64,000 bases of DNA from Parapristionchus giblindavisi (Eukaryota; Nematoda; Chromadorea; Rhabditida; Diplogasteridae). A program made the translations under genes and the position numbers. This document shows positions 11,753 to 25,000 of the stretch, piece after piece. The notes under the pieces were generated by a model. That model saw only the letters and a program-made list of their open reading frames with translations. It did no database searches and was not told the DNA's origin. The stretch's first letter is position 1. Each line of letters opens with the position of its first letter. The stretch covers positions 372,001 to 436,000 of the forward strand of contig CALSFV010000017.1 in assembly GCA_943737045.1 (NCBI GenBank), written 5' to 3'.

Positions 11753-12991
11753 TTAGGTTGTCGGGAAAGTCTTGATAACTCTGTTTGCCTTTCCACTGTG
11801 TGTCGCAGTTGCACTCTGGTTTTCTCTCGTCACTAGTGAATAACAAGCAGTGAGGGACCTTTGCAGTAAACAACTCCCCATTCCATTCCCATCAGTCAGG
11901 CTGTTGTAGTGCAACGATGTATGTCCCTAGTGATTTTTACAACCGCGATGTTCCACTTTACCTCTTCCTATCCGACACCACGATGTAGGATTCGGATACC
12001 CTCCTGAAGATTTTTTATGGCACACATGCCCACACTACAACACCATCAATAATTGGCTCCATCGCTTCAAAGGAAACGACATTTCCTTCCATAAACGGCA
12101 GACTCCGTGAGTTGGATTTGGACACGTCGAAGAAACTTGTGGAATCGGACCCATTTCAAAGTGTCCGTAAAGTAGTCGTCACACTTGGAGTCCACCATAG
12201 CACAGTCGAGGAATATCGGAAATCCATTGGAATAAGAAAATTTCTCGGTCGATTCATACCCCACGATTACACCAAAACCAACCTTGATTGTCGAATCGAT
12301 GATTCCATTACCCATCCCACTCTCCACTCTGGGGATCGATGGCTGGACCAGCTCATAACGGGGGATGAAAAGTGGGTCTACTACGATAACAACCACAGGT
12401 GAGCCGAGTGGGTTGAACAACGAGAAACCCCACAGGATGCCGCCAAACATAACCTGCGCCCCCCAAAAACCCGTGACATCAGTGTGGTGGGGAATGGATG
12501 GTGTGATCAGCTGGTAGCTGCTCCCCGAGGGTAGGAGAATTACCAGGGCCAAGTGCCTCACACAACTACGGAATATGATGAAGGCAGTCGATCATTCAAG
12601 CCTGAAGGACAAAAAAATATATTATCACCACGATAGCGTCCATCACCATGTCTCCAATAAAGTCAGGCAGGAACTGACCGTATATGGATGGATGGTTCAC
12701 CCTAACCCCCCGTATTCTCCTGACTTGGCCCCGTCATAATACTACCTTTTCGCAAGCCTGACCCGTGCCCTTCGAGATAGAACCTTCAAGTTCCGTGGAA
12801 GTGTCGAGTCTGCACTCAAGCAATACTTTATATCGCGCCCAGCTGGGTTCTACAACGAGGGCATCACACATTGACCGAACGTTGGTGCTACATTTGTTGA
12901 TCATGGTGGAGCATATAACCCATAATGTACTTCTCTTTGCTTCGAGAAATAAACGATTGAAAAAGTTATCAAGATTTTCCCGACAACCTAA
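11753..12991 (+). mobile_element. Decayed mariner element
   Basis: Terminal inverted repeats begin TTAGGTTGTCGGGAAAGTCT and end CCCGACAACCTAA, with TA on both sides (11751-11752, 12992-12993). Length 1239 bp, normal for a full mariner. The transposase reading is broken by stops and frame changes. Confidence 0.92.
11911..12905 (+). pseudogene. Mariner transposase pseudogene (DD34D family)
   Basis: The clearest fragment (12112-12402) contains LDTSKKLV, TLGVHHSTVEEY and TGDEKWVYYDN, the last holding the first catalytic aspartate. Further on, in other frames, are HHHVSNKVRQEL and PPYSPDLAPS followed by a stop where mariner transposases have the third catalytic aspartate (the usual LAPSDYHLF motif). 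Several frameshifts and stops separate the pieces, so no active transposase can be made. The protein would have cut and pasted this element through its terminal repeats. Confidence 0.85.
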
Positions 12992-13504
12992 TAGGTGAGA
13001 CAATAGACGACAAAATCATATCATTTTCAATTTTTTTTTCATAAAATATTTAAAAGTGGTCAAATCTTTTCCTATGTTTCCATCCATATATGGTTCTTTT
13101 GGCTTGGTTACTTGATGAGATATCGCAAAAGGCAAAATTAAAAAAAAATATTTTGACAAAATGGTGAAATTGACGTTTTTTTCCGGTTTAATTTTCTAAC
13201 ATTTAAAAAAAATTATTGTTCTTCTTCCTAAAGATGGAGACCCTCGAGTTTTTTCGTAATAATACTGTTCGAATAGAATGATAGAGATTCATCGCACGAA
13301 TCGAAAGACATATGAGGCCGTTTTTGTAAGAGTCGAACAAGAGTTGGCACAGGCCAAAAATTTTGATACCATCAAAACTTGTGTATAGGGGCTATCGACC
13401 ATGCTGATGAAGATAGGCATAGTCATTTCGTCTCCAGTGGTCCCGCAACGCCTGGGCGGGATTACGGTAAGATCACGTTTTCAGGCCATTCTTGGTCCAT
13501 GGTA

Positions 13505-14090
13505 GAGGTATGAAAATTGGGCTCCTAGGACAGAAATCGATGGCTATCTACTTCATTTGTTTTGAAAATTTTCCAAAAGGTCGACAATTGGAAATTTTGA
13601 TTAAGACGGTTGCGAGCCTAGCGAGCAGGACAGTTCGAACCGGCGTGACGAGAGGATTCCAACGATGTATTTTGAGCCCTTATCTCCATCGACAAAGCTT
13701 TCATTGGCGCGATATAATCATGTGCGCCTTGCAAGAGGCGTCTCTCAATTCCGCACGCTATCTCGCACTCTCGAGAGTGGCGAGAGAGCGTGCGGAAATG
13801 TGAGAGTGGTGAGGGAGCGCGCGGCATTGAGACGTAAACAACTCCTGATGCTGACGTAGATCACTATATCGAGCCAATGAAAGCTTTCTCGACGGAGATA
13901 AGGGCTCAAAATATATCGTTGGAATCCTCTCGCCACGCCGGTTCGAACTGTCATACTCGCTAGACTCGCAACCGTCTCAATCAAAATTTCCAATTGTCGA
14001 CCTTTTGGAAAATTTTCAAAACAAATGAAGTAGACAGCCATCATCGCCATCGAATTATGTCCTATGAGCCCAATTTTCAGACCTCATAAG
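13505..14090. repeat. Foldback element in the palindrome centre
   Basis: Arms of about 230 bp (13505-13745 and 13860-14090) contain AAAATTTTCCAAAAGGTCGA and GCTTTCATTGGC; the loop is itself palindromic (CTCTCGAGAGTGGCGAGAGA). Overlapping open frames on both strands are shadows of the inverted arms. Confidence 0.75.
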
Positions 14091-14400
14091 GTACGGTAGC
14101 TGGATTACGGTAGTTCGAGTTGCGGTATCCAGAAAGATAAAAGGTGGCTCATTGTTGATATAATGATAACTAGTATTTGAACTCGGACCATCATGAATTT
14201 TTCGACTTCGGCCATTTTCAACCATGAACTCCAGTCATGGGTCGACTGATAAAAATCAGTTCGCGATTCCCGACGGTTATGGTAGCCCAATACCTCCCAA
14301 CCGATTTATAACTCGTTGCCGAAATGGGCGTTGCCGAATTCTCCACCTCCGAATTGTCCATCTTCAGGCACATTTATCTCAAAACACGGGTCGACCGATT
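14085..14400. repeat. Half copy of the ACGGTAG / GGGG-ended foldback family
   Basis: It contains GATTACGGTAGTTCGAGT, ATCAGTTCGCGATTCC and CCCAACCGATTTAT, the same order as one arm of the elements at 37797-38458, 56408-57025 and 60640-61206. Only one arm is present. Confidence 0.6.
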
Positions 14401-14533
14401 TTGTATTATTTTAGTAGCAAAAAGTCTACGCACTAGTTGGAGAAAGAGAATAATTAGTGACAAGTGACTGGTTCTCGCCACCCTACTGTACAGTACTACT
14501 TCAAGGTGTCACTTATAGATATATTGTCTCACC

Positions 14534-14745
14534 TACTCTGGTATTTCCAAACTAGTAGTTTACTTACGTTACGTCACAGACTAGTAGTTTACTGCTAGTT
14601 TACTACAAGTGTAAGAACATTTGACGAAATGCATTACCGTATTATACACCACTTCTAGTAAACTTACGTTTAACTAGCCGTAGACTTGCAAGTCTACGGC
14701 TAGTGGGAAATACAAGTCAACTACCAGTTTGAAAATACTAGAGTA
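14534..14745. mobile_element. TA-flanked MITE, CTCTGGTATTT ends, CTAGTAG core
   Basis: Ends TACTCTGGTATTT and AAAATACTAGAGTA are inverted. The centre, aagaacatttgacgaaatgc, is shared almost exactly with the element at 62794-63007 although the arms differ (here CTAGTAGTTTACTT words). Confidence 0.75.
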
Positions 14746-14779
14746 CATATGCATACGACAGGTCATCAAAAGATACTGA

Positions 14780-15485
14780 ATGCTAAATGGGTGATAAGAC
14801 GTTTCAGAAATTTCACTTCAGAAAGTGCTATTTGAGAAAATCCTCTTCAGAAAAGGACGTTTCAGAAATTACCACTTCAGATATGATTTTCCAGAAAAGG
14901 ACGTTTCACAATTTTTTTTCAGAAATTTCAATTCAGAAAAGGACGTTTCAGAAATTGGCGCTTCAGAAATTCCAACTCAGAAAAGGACGTTTCAGAAATT
15001 TTTTTTCAGAAATTTCAACTCAGAAAAGGACGTTTCAGAAATTGGCACTTCAGAAATACCAACTCAGAAAAGGACGTGTCAGAAATTTTTTTTTCAGAAA
15101 TATCAACTCAGAAAAGGACGTTTCAGAAAATTTTCCCGTTGTAACTGAATGCTACTAAATTTATTCTAAGCGATGTCTGGGAGCCGTATTTACCTAGTGA
15201 CAACGGGAAAAATTTTTGAAACGTCCTTTTCTGAGTTGATATTTCTGAAAAAAAATTTCTGAAACGTCCTTTTCTGAGTTGGCATTTCTGAAGTGCCAAT
15301 TTCTGAAAAGTCCTTTTCTGAGTTGGAATTTCTGAAATGAAAATTTCTGAAACGTCCTTTTCTGGAAGAGATTTTCCGAAATGGCATTTTCTGAAGCGAA
15401 ATTTCTGAAACGTACTTTTCTGAAAATTAGTTTCTGAAGTGTCCCTTTCCGAAGTGAAATTTCTGAAACGTCTTATCACCTGCTA
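14780..15485. repeat. Palindromic minisatellite, CAGAAAAGGACGTTTCAGAA units
   Basis: The left half (14787-15140) is tandem units of about 23-42 bp built on CAGAAAAGGACGTTTCAGAA; the right half (15200-15480) holds the same units in reverse complement, with a short spacer. All the long open frames here (repeats of EKDVSE or QKRTFQK) come from the satellite and are not genes. Confidence 0.85.
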
Positions 15486-16340
15486 AATGCAAAGAGCTTG
15501 TAAAAGGCAAAAGAAACGTATTTGAATATCATTTGTCCTCTCAGAAGTAGGTCGTGCCGCTCGAGCTCTCAATCTGAGATGATAGTGGAATGACAAGAAT
15601 CAGTTCTCGAAGCTCATTACAAATCTGTTTTCGAACAATCGAACTGAGCTTCGAAAAGATTGAATGAGAAATTCGGCTAGTTGATTTGAAAAATCGCCGG
15701 GTCTCCTACACAAATCATTTGATCGGCTACATTAAATCATCTGTCAAACATTTAAAAATCTGCCTGCGTAGCGTAGTGAATTAGTGGATAAGTTTGTGTT
15801 TGCTAAACATCTTTTTCCTCAATGTACCGAAATCATCAAAAGGATGATTTTTGTTGGTCTTTTTAATATGCAGCTTCCGAAATATATAATTCTGACGTAT
15901 CCTATATTTTATATTCTGAACAGATTATTTAGAAGTGCTCTAGACTTTTCTGTTTCAATAATGGAAATAGTCATTTTCAATAAGCACAGTCAGCATTGTT
16001 GAATTCACAAAAGAGTCATCCTTGATTTCATACACATAAAAGGCTCTCGTTTTCTGTTATCTTCACTTCTTCTGTTTTTAAAAAAACATTATATTTCCGT
16101 CCTCATTCTTATTCTTCCACCATAGCAGTCCGAGTAATAGATAATATATATTTACCTATGAACCGCTCATGACCAGCCAAAATGTTTGTTTTGCTCATCA
16201 CCCAACCCAAATTTAATATTCAAAAAAATGCGTTTCGTTCGGTCCCCAATTTGAAACGATTTTCTCTTTTTTTTTAAAAGATTTTCTCTCAAAGTATGTA
16301 CTGTTTCCATGGCCCTAATAAAATCGTTGAGTTTGTTGGA

Positions 16341-17108
16341 TTTCCACGAAAATGATTTTTTTAATGTTTTTTTTAAAAATATTTTTATTTTTTTCCAATT
16401 TTTACGAAAATATTCTTAATATTTTTTTTCAAAATTAGATTTGTTAACCAATATTTTTCCACAGTTGTATTCATTATTGTTCATTCTACTCGGTCTTGTG
16501 AACTTCTGTTTTTTTTTGTCTATTGTTTTGTAAAGACAAAGGGAAATAGTTAAAACAAACAGTTAACAATACAATGTTTTGAAAATATGTACGGATGAAG
16601 TTGATTTTTAAACCTATAAGTTCGATTCAATCTCATGGCATGAAGTTTTGTAGATCACGAAAATTAAGAAAAATGGGAGAAGTGTTCGCCAAGCCAACTA
16701 GACAAGACGACCCATTTGAGCCAGCCCCTGACAATTAACAGAACTTTATTGTGAATTTTGAAAGATCATAAGAAGATGTGCGAAAAAGAGTTCAGCTTAT
16801 AGAAAAGTAACAGTCACCTGAGAGCTTTTCCTTGTAACAAGCATTGTGAAAGTGCTTACAAAGAGCCATAGCCATCAATCGTTTCATTGGGGATGTAAAA
16901 TTTCACACGTATTATTGTAAAGTTTCTATGCGGTTTCAAAGATTTCTGCCTACCCACAACAGGTCTTCAGAACCTCAAAAAATACAAAGCCAAATGAACA
17001 TTTTGAAAATATTATAAGCCAAGAGTATTAGTGAATACTTTAATGTTCGCGATTTGTTTTTATTCGATCACATGTATATTGTTCTTTAAAAAATATCGTT
17101 AAGCAACC
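16341..17108. other. 5' flank of gene B
   Basis: About 770 bp between the right palindrome arm and the gene B start. Rich in T/A runs at the left, then ordinary-looking sequence with patchy similarity to the gene A flank just before the ATG. No convincing promoter motif is seen. Confidence 0.4.
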
Positions 17109-19096
17109 ATGCAACAACTTGGAACCCCTTCTGAGAAAAGAGAAGTTGATAAGCTATATGAGCTTGTAGATGCGATACAAGATTCTTTAGCGAAGAAACT
17201 TTGGAATTGCCAACCAATACCCAAAGATATTCGTAAAGATCTGAAAAAGGTGATTATGCATGAAAGGTGGACTCCCGCGAATATTTTCTCGTGAACAAAC
17301 TGTGAATACAGAAATTAATCAAAAGTTATTTTACATACCGTACAATATTTATTTTACGTTATTTCGGCATATTGATCGCTAGAATCACGAATGAATCTTG
17401 CTTGCAATCGCAAGTAATGGCGCGCCTTTTGAAATTAGGAAAGTTCTGCAATAGTATTCGAACCCGCGACCAAGCGCTATCTAGTCAGAAGTTTTACCAC
17501 CGCACTAAAGGATCCCTTCACACTTAAATTAGGGAAATGCAAGAGATTTGCATGAACAATCGCGGGTCTCCACCTTTAAACGCATAAATAATAATAATAA
17601 TAATATTGGCTGCAAATATCAATTACGATAATTTATCACATATACATTTCAAACAACTTAAACTAAGTGTAAGGGACTAATTTATAGTACGCACGATTAG
17701 TTTTGTCGTATTTAGAAATCGAACGTCAAGTATGATGATAATGCAATACGTGAAGCATATAAAATTGCTTGTTGTCGTTATTTGATCAGTGTTATGACGG
17801 AGAAAATATCGGAATGCGTTAGTGAATGGAAGGACCGGTGTGATCGAAAATATGATCAGAAATTCTTGGAGAATAAGGAGGAATTGTTCGAATCTAATAA
17901 CTTGACTCAACTGGCTGTCGATTTGAAGTTAAAAGGTAAGAACATTTGTTATATCCCTTAGGGATGATTATGCTTACATGTTAATACTACTGACAATGAC
18001 AAGTATAGTATGTAGTAAATATCTTTAAACATATATCCGCAATAAGCACTAACTTCATAAGGTTTCATGCGAGAAGCGACTGGAGAAACAATATTTCGAA
18101 ATTTTCTCTTGTTAGTCTTTACATGAACTTTGATTTCATAAATAATTTTATTTATATAAATACATTACTGCGCGGTAGTGTTGTTGATACGTGCGAGAAA
18201 AAAAAGAAAAAAATAAACACACCCCGTTTATTCACAAAGTCTTAATTATGAATTTCTAGATGAAAAGTTCTTTTCATGACTATGGATTCCTTTCGGTATA
18301 AAATACTAATTTAGTATTATAATTAAAACTGTCCGAACATTACAAATTCCGTTCCTTTGTCGCCAATGCCACACGATACTCTGACTCCGCCACCCACTTT
18401 ATCGCGTGACATTACACTTTTGCTTATTTCGATTTTCATAGCGTTTTATTGGCATTTCATTTAGCTTTCCGTAAAAATAAAATTATATATAGGACAGAGT
18501 ATTTGAAATTTTTGGCAATTCTTGTCAAGCAAAAAAATGGCAAAATCATTTTCCCTTTATTCACGACTTTTTTCTCTTCCCGGTCTTTTGTGCGCACCGC
18601 AAAAAAGTGAAAAACACCGCAAAAATGCGAAGAATGATTCTGGCATTTTTTTGCTTGACAAGAATTGCCAGAATTTTCAAATACTCTGTCCTATATTATA
18701 AAAAAATGTTTGGCAAAACCACCCGAAAATTTTGGAGTGCGTTGTTGCACAACGCTGCAATACAAACAGACGAAATAACTTTAACATAAATAAAACAAAA
18801 AATATTATGTTTTCTTTACTACATTTATTTTAGCAGTTTTTAAAAAAAACGTTAACGGATTCCGTTGAAAAAAAAACTAACGAATGAATAATATTAAATC
18901 TTATAACGATAAATCCCAACTCTGATTAAATTCCTTACGTTTATTTTCAGCAAAATATGTTAGCCTCGTGAAGCGACTTGAGCATAAAATGCATGTATTG
19001 GTCTTGAAAGAACTACATACAACTTTCTGGAGAATGGTATTCGATGCAATGGACTATGATGGATTGGAGGCCGAACTATACAAGTATCGATTTTAA
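17109..19096 (+). CDS. Possible short isoform of gene B (168 codons)
   Basis: Reading through the exon 3 donor (AA|gtatcg at 19084) gives KYRF and a TAA at 19094-19096, exactly as in gene A. Exons 1-3 would then encode a compact charged helical protein. The in-phase acceptor of exon 4 (tttttag at 20605) makes the longer product equally possible. Confidence 0.4.
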
Positions 19097-22000
19097 CATT
19101 TCACTTTTTTTTAAAGTACGGCTACGTTAATTTGTCTGCGGCTTGGTAAAGCTTAAAAAAACAAATGTTTCGTCACAACAATGTCAAATTTTTAGTCGAA
19201 AAATTACCACACACCCAGTTGGGGTACGCCTTTATAGAAGGAGCACGTTATACGTTTAAAATCAGCATATGGAAAATCGTTCCGCCGAATTCAATGTGCA
19301 TTAGGTGCGCATTTTTAATTTTAACCGAAAACCAAATATCAATCTAGCGGCAGAAACACCAACAAGCACATAAAACATGAGCTACAGTATATTAAAGCAT
19401 GAAAGTGTACTCTAGTAATACAACATGCATTAAAAAGTAGATAAGGCCCCGTTGTTTCGGCCAGGGATTCTAGACAGCGTAACCCTACTCGGAGAGGGAT
19501 GGTCATGTTTATATTTTATAAACATTTAATAGTTATTTCTAATTCATATCACACATTCGTACATTTTTAACTATTATCTACTTAATCGAGGGATTTACTA
19601 TAGAATTCTTTATCCTATCACCATGTAGTATGCAGAAGAGGTCATATTCACAAATTTTATCCTTCGGTATCTGGCAGAATTCTTCGCCATTCAAGAAAAG
19701 GTCTAAATATGAAATTCGATGAGAATAATAACCCCGAAAACACTGCGTTATTCGTCCAAATGGCCTGATTGAAAAGATGTAAAAACCGTTCCTGACTTTT
19801 CAAAGTCATCCAGGAGGGGCTCAACTGTCGATCCTTGATGGAATAGGCGAGTGTAGAGAGTGAAGAGAGAATAGCCCAAATCGACCTCAGAGAAAGGCAT
19901 AAGAATTTACTCACCAGATATCATGAATAATTATTGATTTCTGGAATTTTCAGTATTTTTGCAGAGATATTTCAGGGGGTAATTGTCCTGTTGGGTATTT
20001 CAGGGTTAAAGAATGAGAACCATGAGATTTGGGGTACGCTATTGACATGAAGAACGTGGGACATAAGAAGTAATCTTATGTTCTCTACATGGTGCGCCAT
20101 AATTACCCGGAGTGATTTCACCATTATGATTCCAATGCCCCCAATGCATAAGCGCAACCTCTATTGTAGCACCATGACCAGTAATCATTGGCCACTCCAC
20201 CGCTACGTACCGAGATCGCGTCGGAAAGATGATGCTTCGAAACACAAGTAGACCATCTGGATACTCGATATCTCGAACACTTCCGTTCGTCATCTTCTCA
20301 AGTCTCAGCTGGCTCTTCTCCCTTACAAGGACCGTAAACTTTAAGAACCGAATAAGCGACAAATGAAGCTCCGCTGAGAATGGTACCCTCAACTGTTTTT
20401 ACGTTTTGCTAGGTCCGCGCATACGCAAGAGAGATGTGAGGGATTTTCATGAACATTTTGTGGGTCACCACCTTTTAGTAAATTGTTTGTTCATATCGAC
20501 TGGAAATATCCAATAAAATAGATCTCAAATATCTGGCAAATTGAAATGCTTAAAATTTTCGATAGATATTTCACGTTTTAAAATAATTATTAATTTTATT
20601 TTTAGTTGCATTACGACATGCGTAAGGAAAGGTATGTTGGATAACTCAAGTAAACTCAGTACGTTTCCGTTCGCTTCGGATGATTGGTGCAAGAAATTCC
20701 ACGATTCGTTTGTTCCGAAGGACGAAAAAGCCGACTCATACTGCATCCGTCATTTGAAATACTTATTGACGAAACTGGAAGGCCGACAATTATGGTGTGC
20801 ACTGGCGTTTCACTACTTATGTAGAGAGTTCTGTGTTATACTTTCCGTTACTAAGAATACTTCTCCGATTTCCGTTGATGGCAAAAAGATCGAAGATGGA
20901 TTTAATGTACTTGTAACTGGAAATGTCGTCCGCTTGTCGGAAATAGTAAAAGAAATTAAAGATGAAGAAAAAAAGCTTATCAATGATGAAGACAAGTTTA
21001 TCGTGAATGAGTTGATCATCAAAGCTTCCGTTCGTCTTGAAATCGATTGTGATCTCTCTATGGATGGGACAAAAATCGAAATGTATTCTCCTGTTATTAA
21101 AGTGGAAAATAGCTATAAGATCGAGATCCAATCTCGAAAGGAAAAGGTAAAGGTAGAGGGGGTTGAATCTGAAAAGGAAACGAACAAAAAAAGCGGTGAA
21201 CTTATTGTTGTAGCGGAGCATATAATTAATGCTACGATGTGGACAGTGTTTCGTGGTGAAAAAATTGTAACGCAGCCAACCTTCGACCATCTTGCGACAG
21301 AAGAACCTCACCAAATGTATTGGTACTCGCTAGATAAGTGCATAAGAGTGTACATTATGAAAGATAAATCAAAATTAAATCCGTTCGATGAATATTACAA
21401 GGAGTCGGTTGATCTCAGGTACCTCTAGACTTTAATAATCGTCTCTTAATAAACGGCTAAATATCCATCGATGAGAAATATTAACGCACGAATGCGATGC
21501 ATTGAAATTTTGATTGCAAATCGTCCCTTGTGTTTTCATTACTATTTGTTATTCCTAAGTATCATAAATTCTTTTCTTTTGCTCGATGCTTCCCCAGAAG
21601 TTTTGCTTTCCTGACTAAAAGTGAATTTTCTTGAGAAACTATTGAACTCTGACAACTCTCAATATTTTTCGTTGACAGCATTCCTTCAGATCGTTATGTA
21701 CAAGAAATTATAATATTATGAAAGAGGGCATAGAATCAAAGGTGTTCAACAAGTCTACACCAATCGATTTGAAACGTAAACAAGACAATGCCAAGGATCT
21801 TCCGTAAGTCTCCTACCATTAGCACTATTCCAATGCTTTTTTAAACATAGTTGCAATTATTACTGGATTGCAACTTTCATAGAATTACTAAATAAATGAG
21901 GAGGTGTTGATGTCGCAATAGCTCGATCTTAATTATTACATTTTCGATTTGATAGAAAAAAGAATGCCATATCATTACTTGAACGTTCTTTATGATAATA

Positions 22001-25000
22001 GTGCACCCCAAATCTCCTGGTTTTGCTTCATTACATTTATTTTAAGACTTCATTCGAGATAAGCTAGTGTTTATCTGCTAGACTGCACAGAACAGTTTTT
22101 TTTAATTGATTTAAAAAAATTATACATCTGCTTATAGTTAAATCGCCATTATGTGAGAGGAACTTAGTAACGAAATATGTTTCCATTTATTATAATTTTA
22201 AAATAAAAAAACTATAATATAAAAAAAACGCAAAAGAATCGTAGAATTGGGCTGACACTACGATTTTTTAGATAATGTTGATTTCAGCCGTAACTTGCTT
22301 AATATTTTTTAAAAGGACCCCAATATAGGGTTTTATTTTCATATAACCGACAAATATCAATATATAATTTAAAAAATGGTTTGTTGGAGGGAACAATGAT
22401 GTCTGCTATGATGTATGCTTCAGAAACTAGGTGTTTGAGCTATCGTCTAGAAAATAAAATCGTTGCGTCACAGATCTAACTTCAGCAATGCAAGTGAGGT
22501 ATATTTCAACTCGATTGCAAAAGACGAATGATTGGGTATGAACACTGACAATGAGAACGTCTATGATTGGGCATGGCATGAGCACGGACCGGGCTATCGA
22601 TAAAGTGTGATTGTTTAAAAAAAAAGCAAAACGCGCTTGTTTTTGCCATAATATTGCGACCACAAAATTTTAAGAATATTCATAATGAGATAAAACCGAA
22701 GGATTGGTTTTTAAGGACAGTCAGTCCACTATATTCTTCACATTACATATGTAGATGTTGAGTCCTAAAGTGTACATCAAATTACGAATTAGAGTTATGG
22801 AACTCCGAAATAAAAAAAATGGTCCCATTTGTAAATTGCCGATTTCCCGTTGAAAAGTCTCTCAGCCGTGTTTGAGGAAACGACGCATTCGCATCACTAG
22901 AATTATTCAAAATACGTACTATAACACAGTAGGCGAAGTGGTTGAGGCGAAGTGGTGTAGTGGTCTATGGCGCGCCCCATCATTCCATCTGTCCTGGGTT
23001 CGATTCCCGGTCGTTTCACCGCCTCCGCCCCACCAAGGCGCCCGAAAGGGGAATTGGTAGTGACTAGATCATGCGGTAAAGTAGGTCCGAAGAAGAGATT
23101 AGGCCCTCCGGACTGAATTGGCCTTGAAATATCACTGGCCTAGCAGTGATAACCCGCAGGACTTCGTGTGCCTTGAATAACGGGTTGTACCTTTACCTTT
23201 TACCTTTACTATAACACAATCTAAAAAATTGCGATTTTAGGTCGTGCACTAATACAGTGATAGAAAGAACTCATAAGAAATTAAATTTTTAAATAATTTT
23301 GACATTCAATAATTATGACATGAAGTTATTAAAGACATACAATTTTAGGAAGACAGAAATTGAGATAAATGCTGGTGATACAAAATGGATGGAGACTGCG
23401 ATAAAGAACATCTTGGAGAACGATTTTACAAAGGAGAAGGAACGAAGGAAGGCTGTTAAACTACTAAAGTTGTACTCGGATGAGCTGATACAGATATATG
23501 CGCATTTTGACGCGAATTATGTTGAGAATTATTGCAACGAAGATTGTAAAACTTTCAATGATTTTCTAAATGCTTATATGGACAAAGGTGGGATATTGTA
23601 TTGATTTTTAAAGGAAATTTTACATTAATTTTACATCAATTTGAGAATGGTTATATGTTCAAAATAGGTTAATTATAATGTTTTGTAGCATCCAATTTCA
23701 GCTGTGGTTGGAGGGGGGCATGTTCGATTTTTTTCTACATATTTAATTTTATTTGGAAATACTGGGACTTTGTAGTATTAGGATATATTAGGTTGAGCCA
23801 TGAAGATTACACTATTTTAATATTCTTTATCGTTATAAAATTGTATTGCAAATCGGCAGCTAGAAAAATAGTCATACGCATCAGTAGCCTTATTCCATCA
23901 TCCACGTAGCTTATTGAAAAGAAGCTCCCATCTTCCAATGCCACTAGGTTGCCTAGAAGATATTGGTCAATTCGGCCGTGAAGTGTTTCTGTTCAATAAG
24001 TGCTGCTTGTAAAAAGTTTTTTGAGACAAATTCGCAAAAACTGGCGAGTTTGTCAATCATAAAATTCCGCATTTTTCTTTTTTTTTAATTTCCTTTAAAC
24101 TCGGGCCTATGAAACAATTTACACATATGCATGCAGGGCGGATGTTTCGCCGTATATGTGAATAAAGAAATCGACACTTAGAGTTTTGTGATCAAAAAGT
24201 GTCTGGAATAAAATTCTGAGTCAATGCAAATCAGCGTATACACAACGCTCCGTAAAATAGTGATTATTGACGATGGTCATAAATAGTATTATTGGGCATT
24301 GAAAAGCGAGCTGAAACCATTTTGAAAGCTTTGTGCCTCACCGCATTTTCCCATGAACAACTTCATTTCTTAGGCACTGACTACACTACTGACTCGATTA
24401 ATTACTGGAAAGAGCACATAACATCATACCAGAACTCGCTGAATAAAAGTATCAGGACAAAATTTATAACGTGGCCATTTTCGCGGACCGTAAGAGAGAT
24501 CATAGCCAATGGAGTTGACAGATGTATTTTCGTTTATCGGAGAAATAGAGACAATACCCTAATAACGGTTAGCGTTTTAATCATTACGTTGCGTACCTGG
24601 TAAAAGGTTAAAAAAAACATTTTCTATATTAGGCGCACAACATCGAAGCAACTGGTCATATAATGTTCGGCATCTTGGACGGAAGTTATAGACTCGGTGA
24701 TAATAATGCTAATGTTGGAGAATTCAAATCATTACATATGAATCATGCTATACGTCGATTGCATGATTTATACTCGAAGTACGATGATGACACAATGATT
24801 CAAATGATTTGCGAGCATAAAAATGTAGGTGAATATATACCAATACTATCGTACACTAAAGCCATCGTTAAATACCTCGTACACAATAAAGACATAGTGA
24901 AGAGTCAATTGATGGCAATTAAAAGTTCGCGAACTCATGCATTTATTTTGCTGAGAGCTCTCTACCACGCACTGTCAAAAGGCCTTCGGCTAAGTTTCCA

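Larger units (their letters stand above)
9930..16340. repeat. Large palindrome between genes A and B
   Basis: Left arm about 9930-10831 (continuing at 11651-11730 after an insertion) pairs with right arm about 15484-16340. Over 10357-10575 and 15784-16002 the arms encode the same 72-residue frame without a difference, so they are near identical there. The centre (11730-15484) holds a mariner (11753-12991), a foldback (13505-14090), part of an ACGGTAG element, a TA MITE and a minisatellite palindrome. The arms lie between the start codons of the two paralogs and are roughly symmetrical about them, so the palindrome is probably the inner part of the inverted gene duplication. The identical frames are probably not coding. 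Confidence 0.75.

Noticed and set aside
14787..15479. Repeat proteins with EKDVSE / QKRTFQK units
   Set aside because: Palindromic minisatellite gives similar frames on both strands in mirror positions.
20817..21314. 165-residue frame on the minus strand
   Set aside because: Antisense shadow of gene B exon 4.
22940..23012. Functional tRNA gene
   Set aside because: It is the head of a SINE with target duplications and a TTACCTTT tail.
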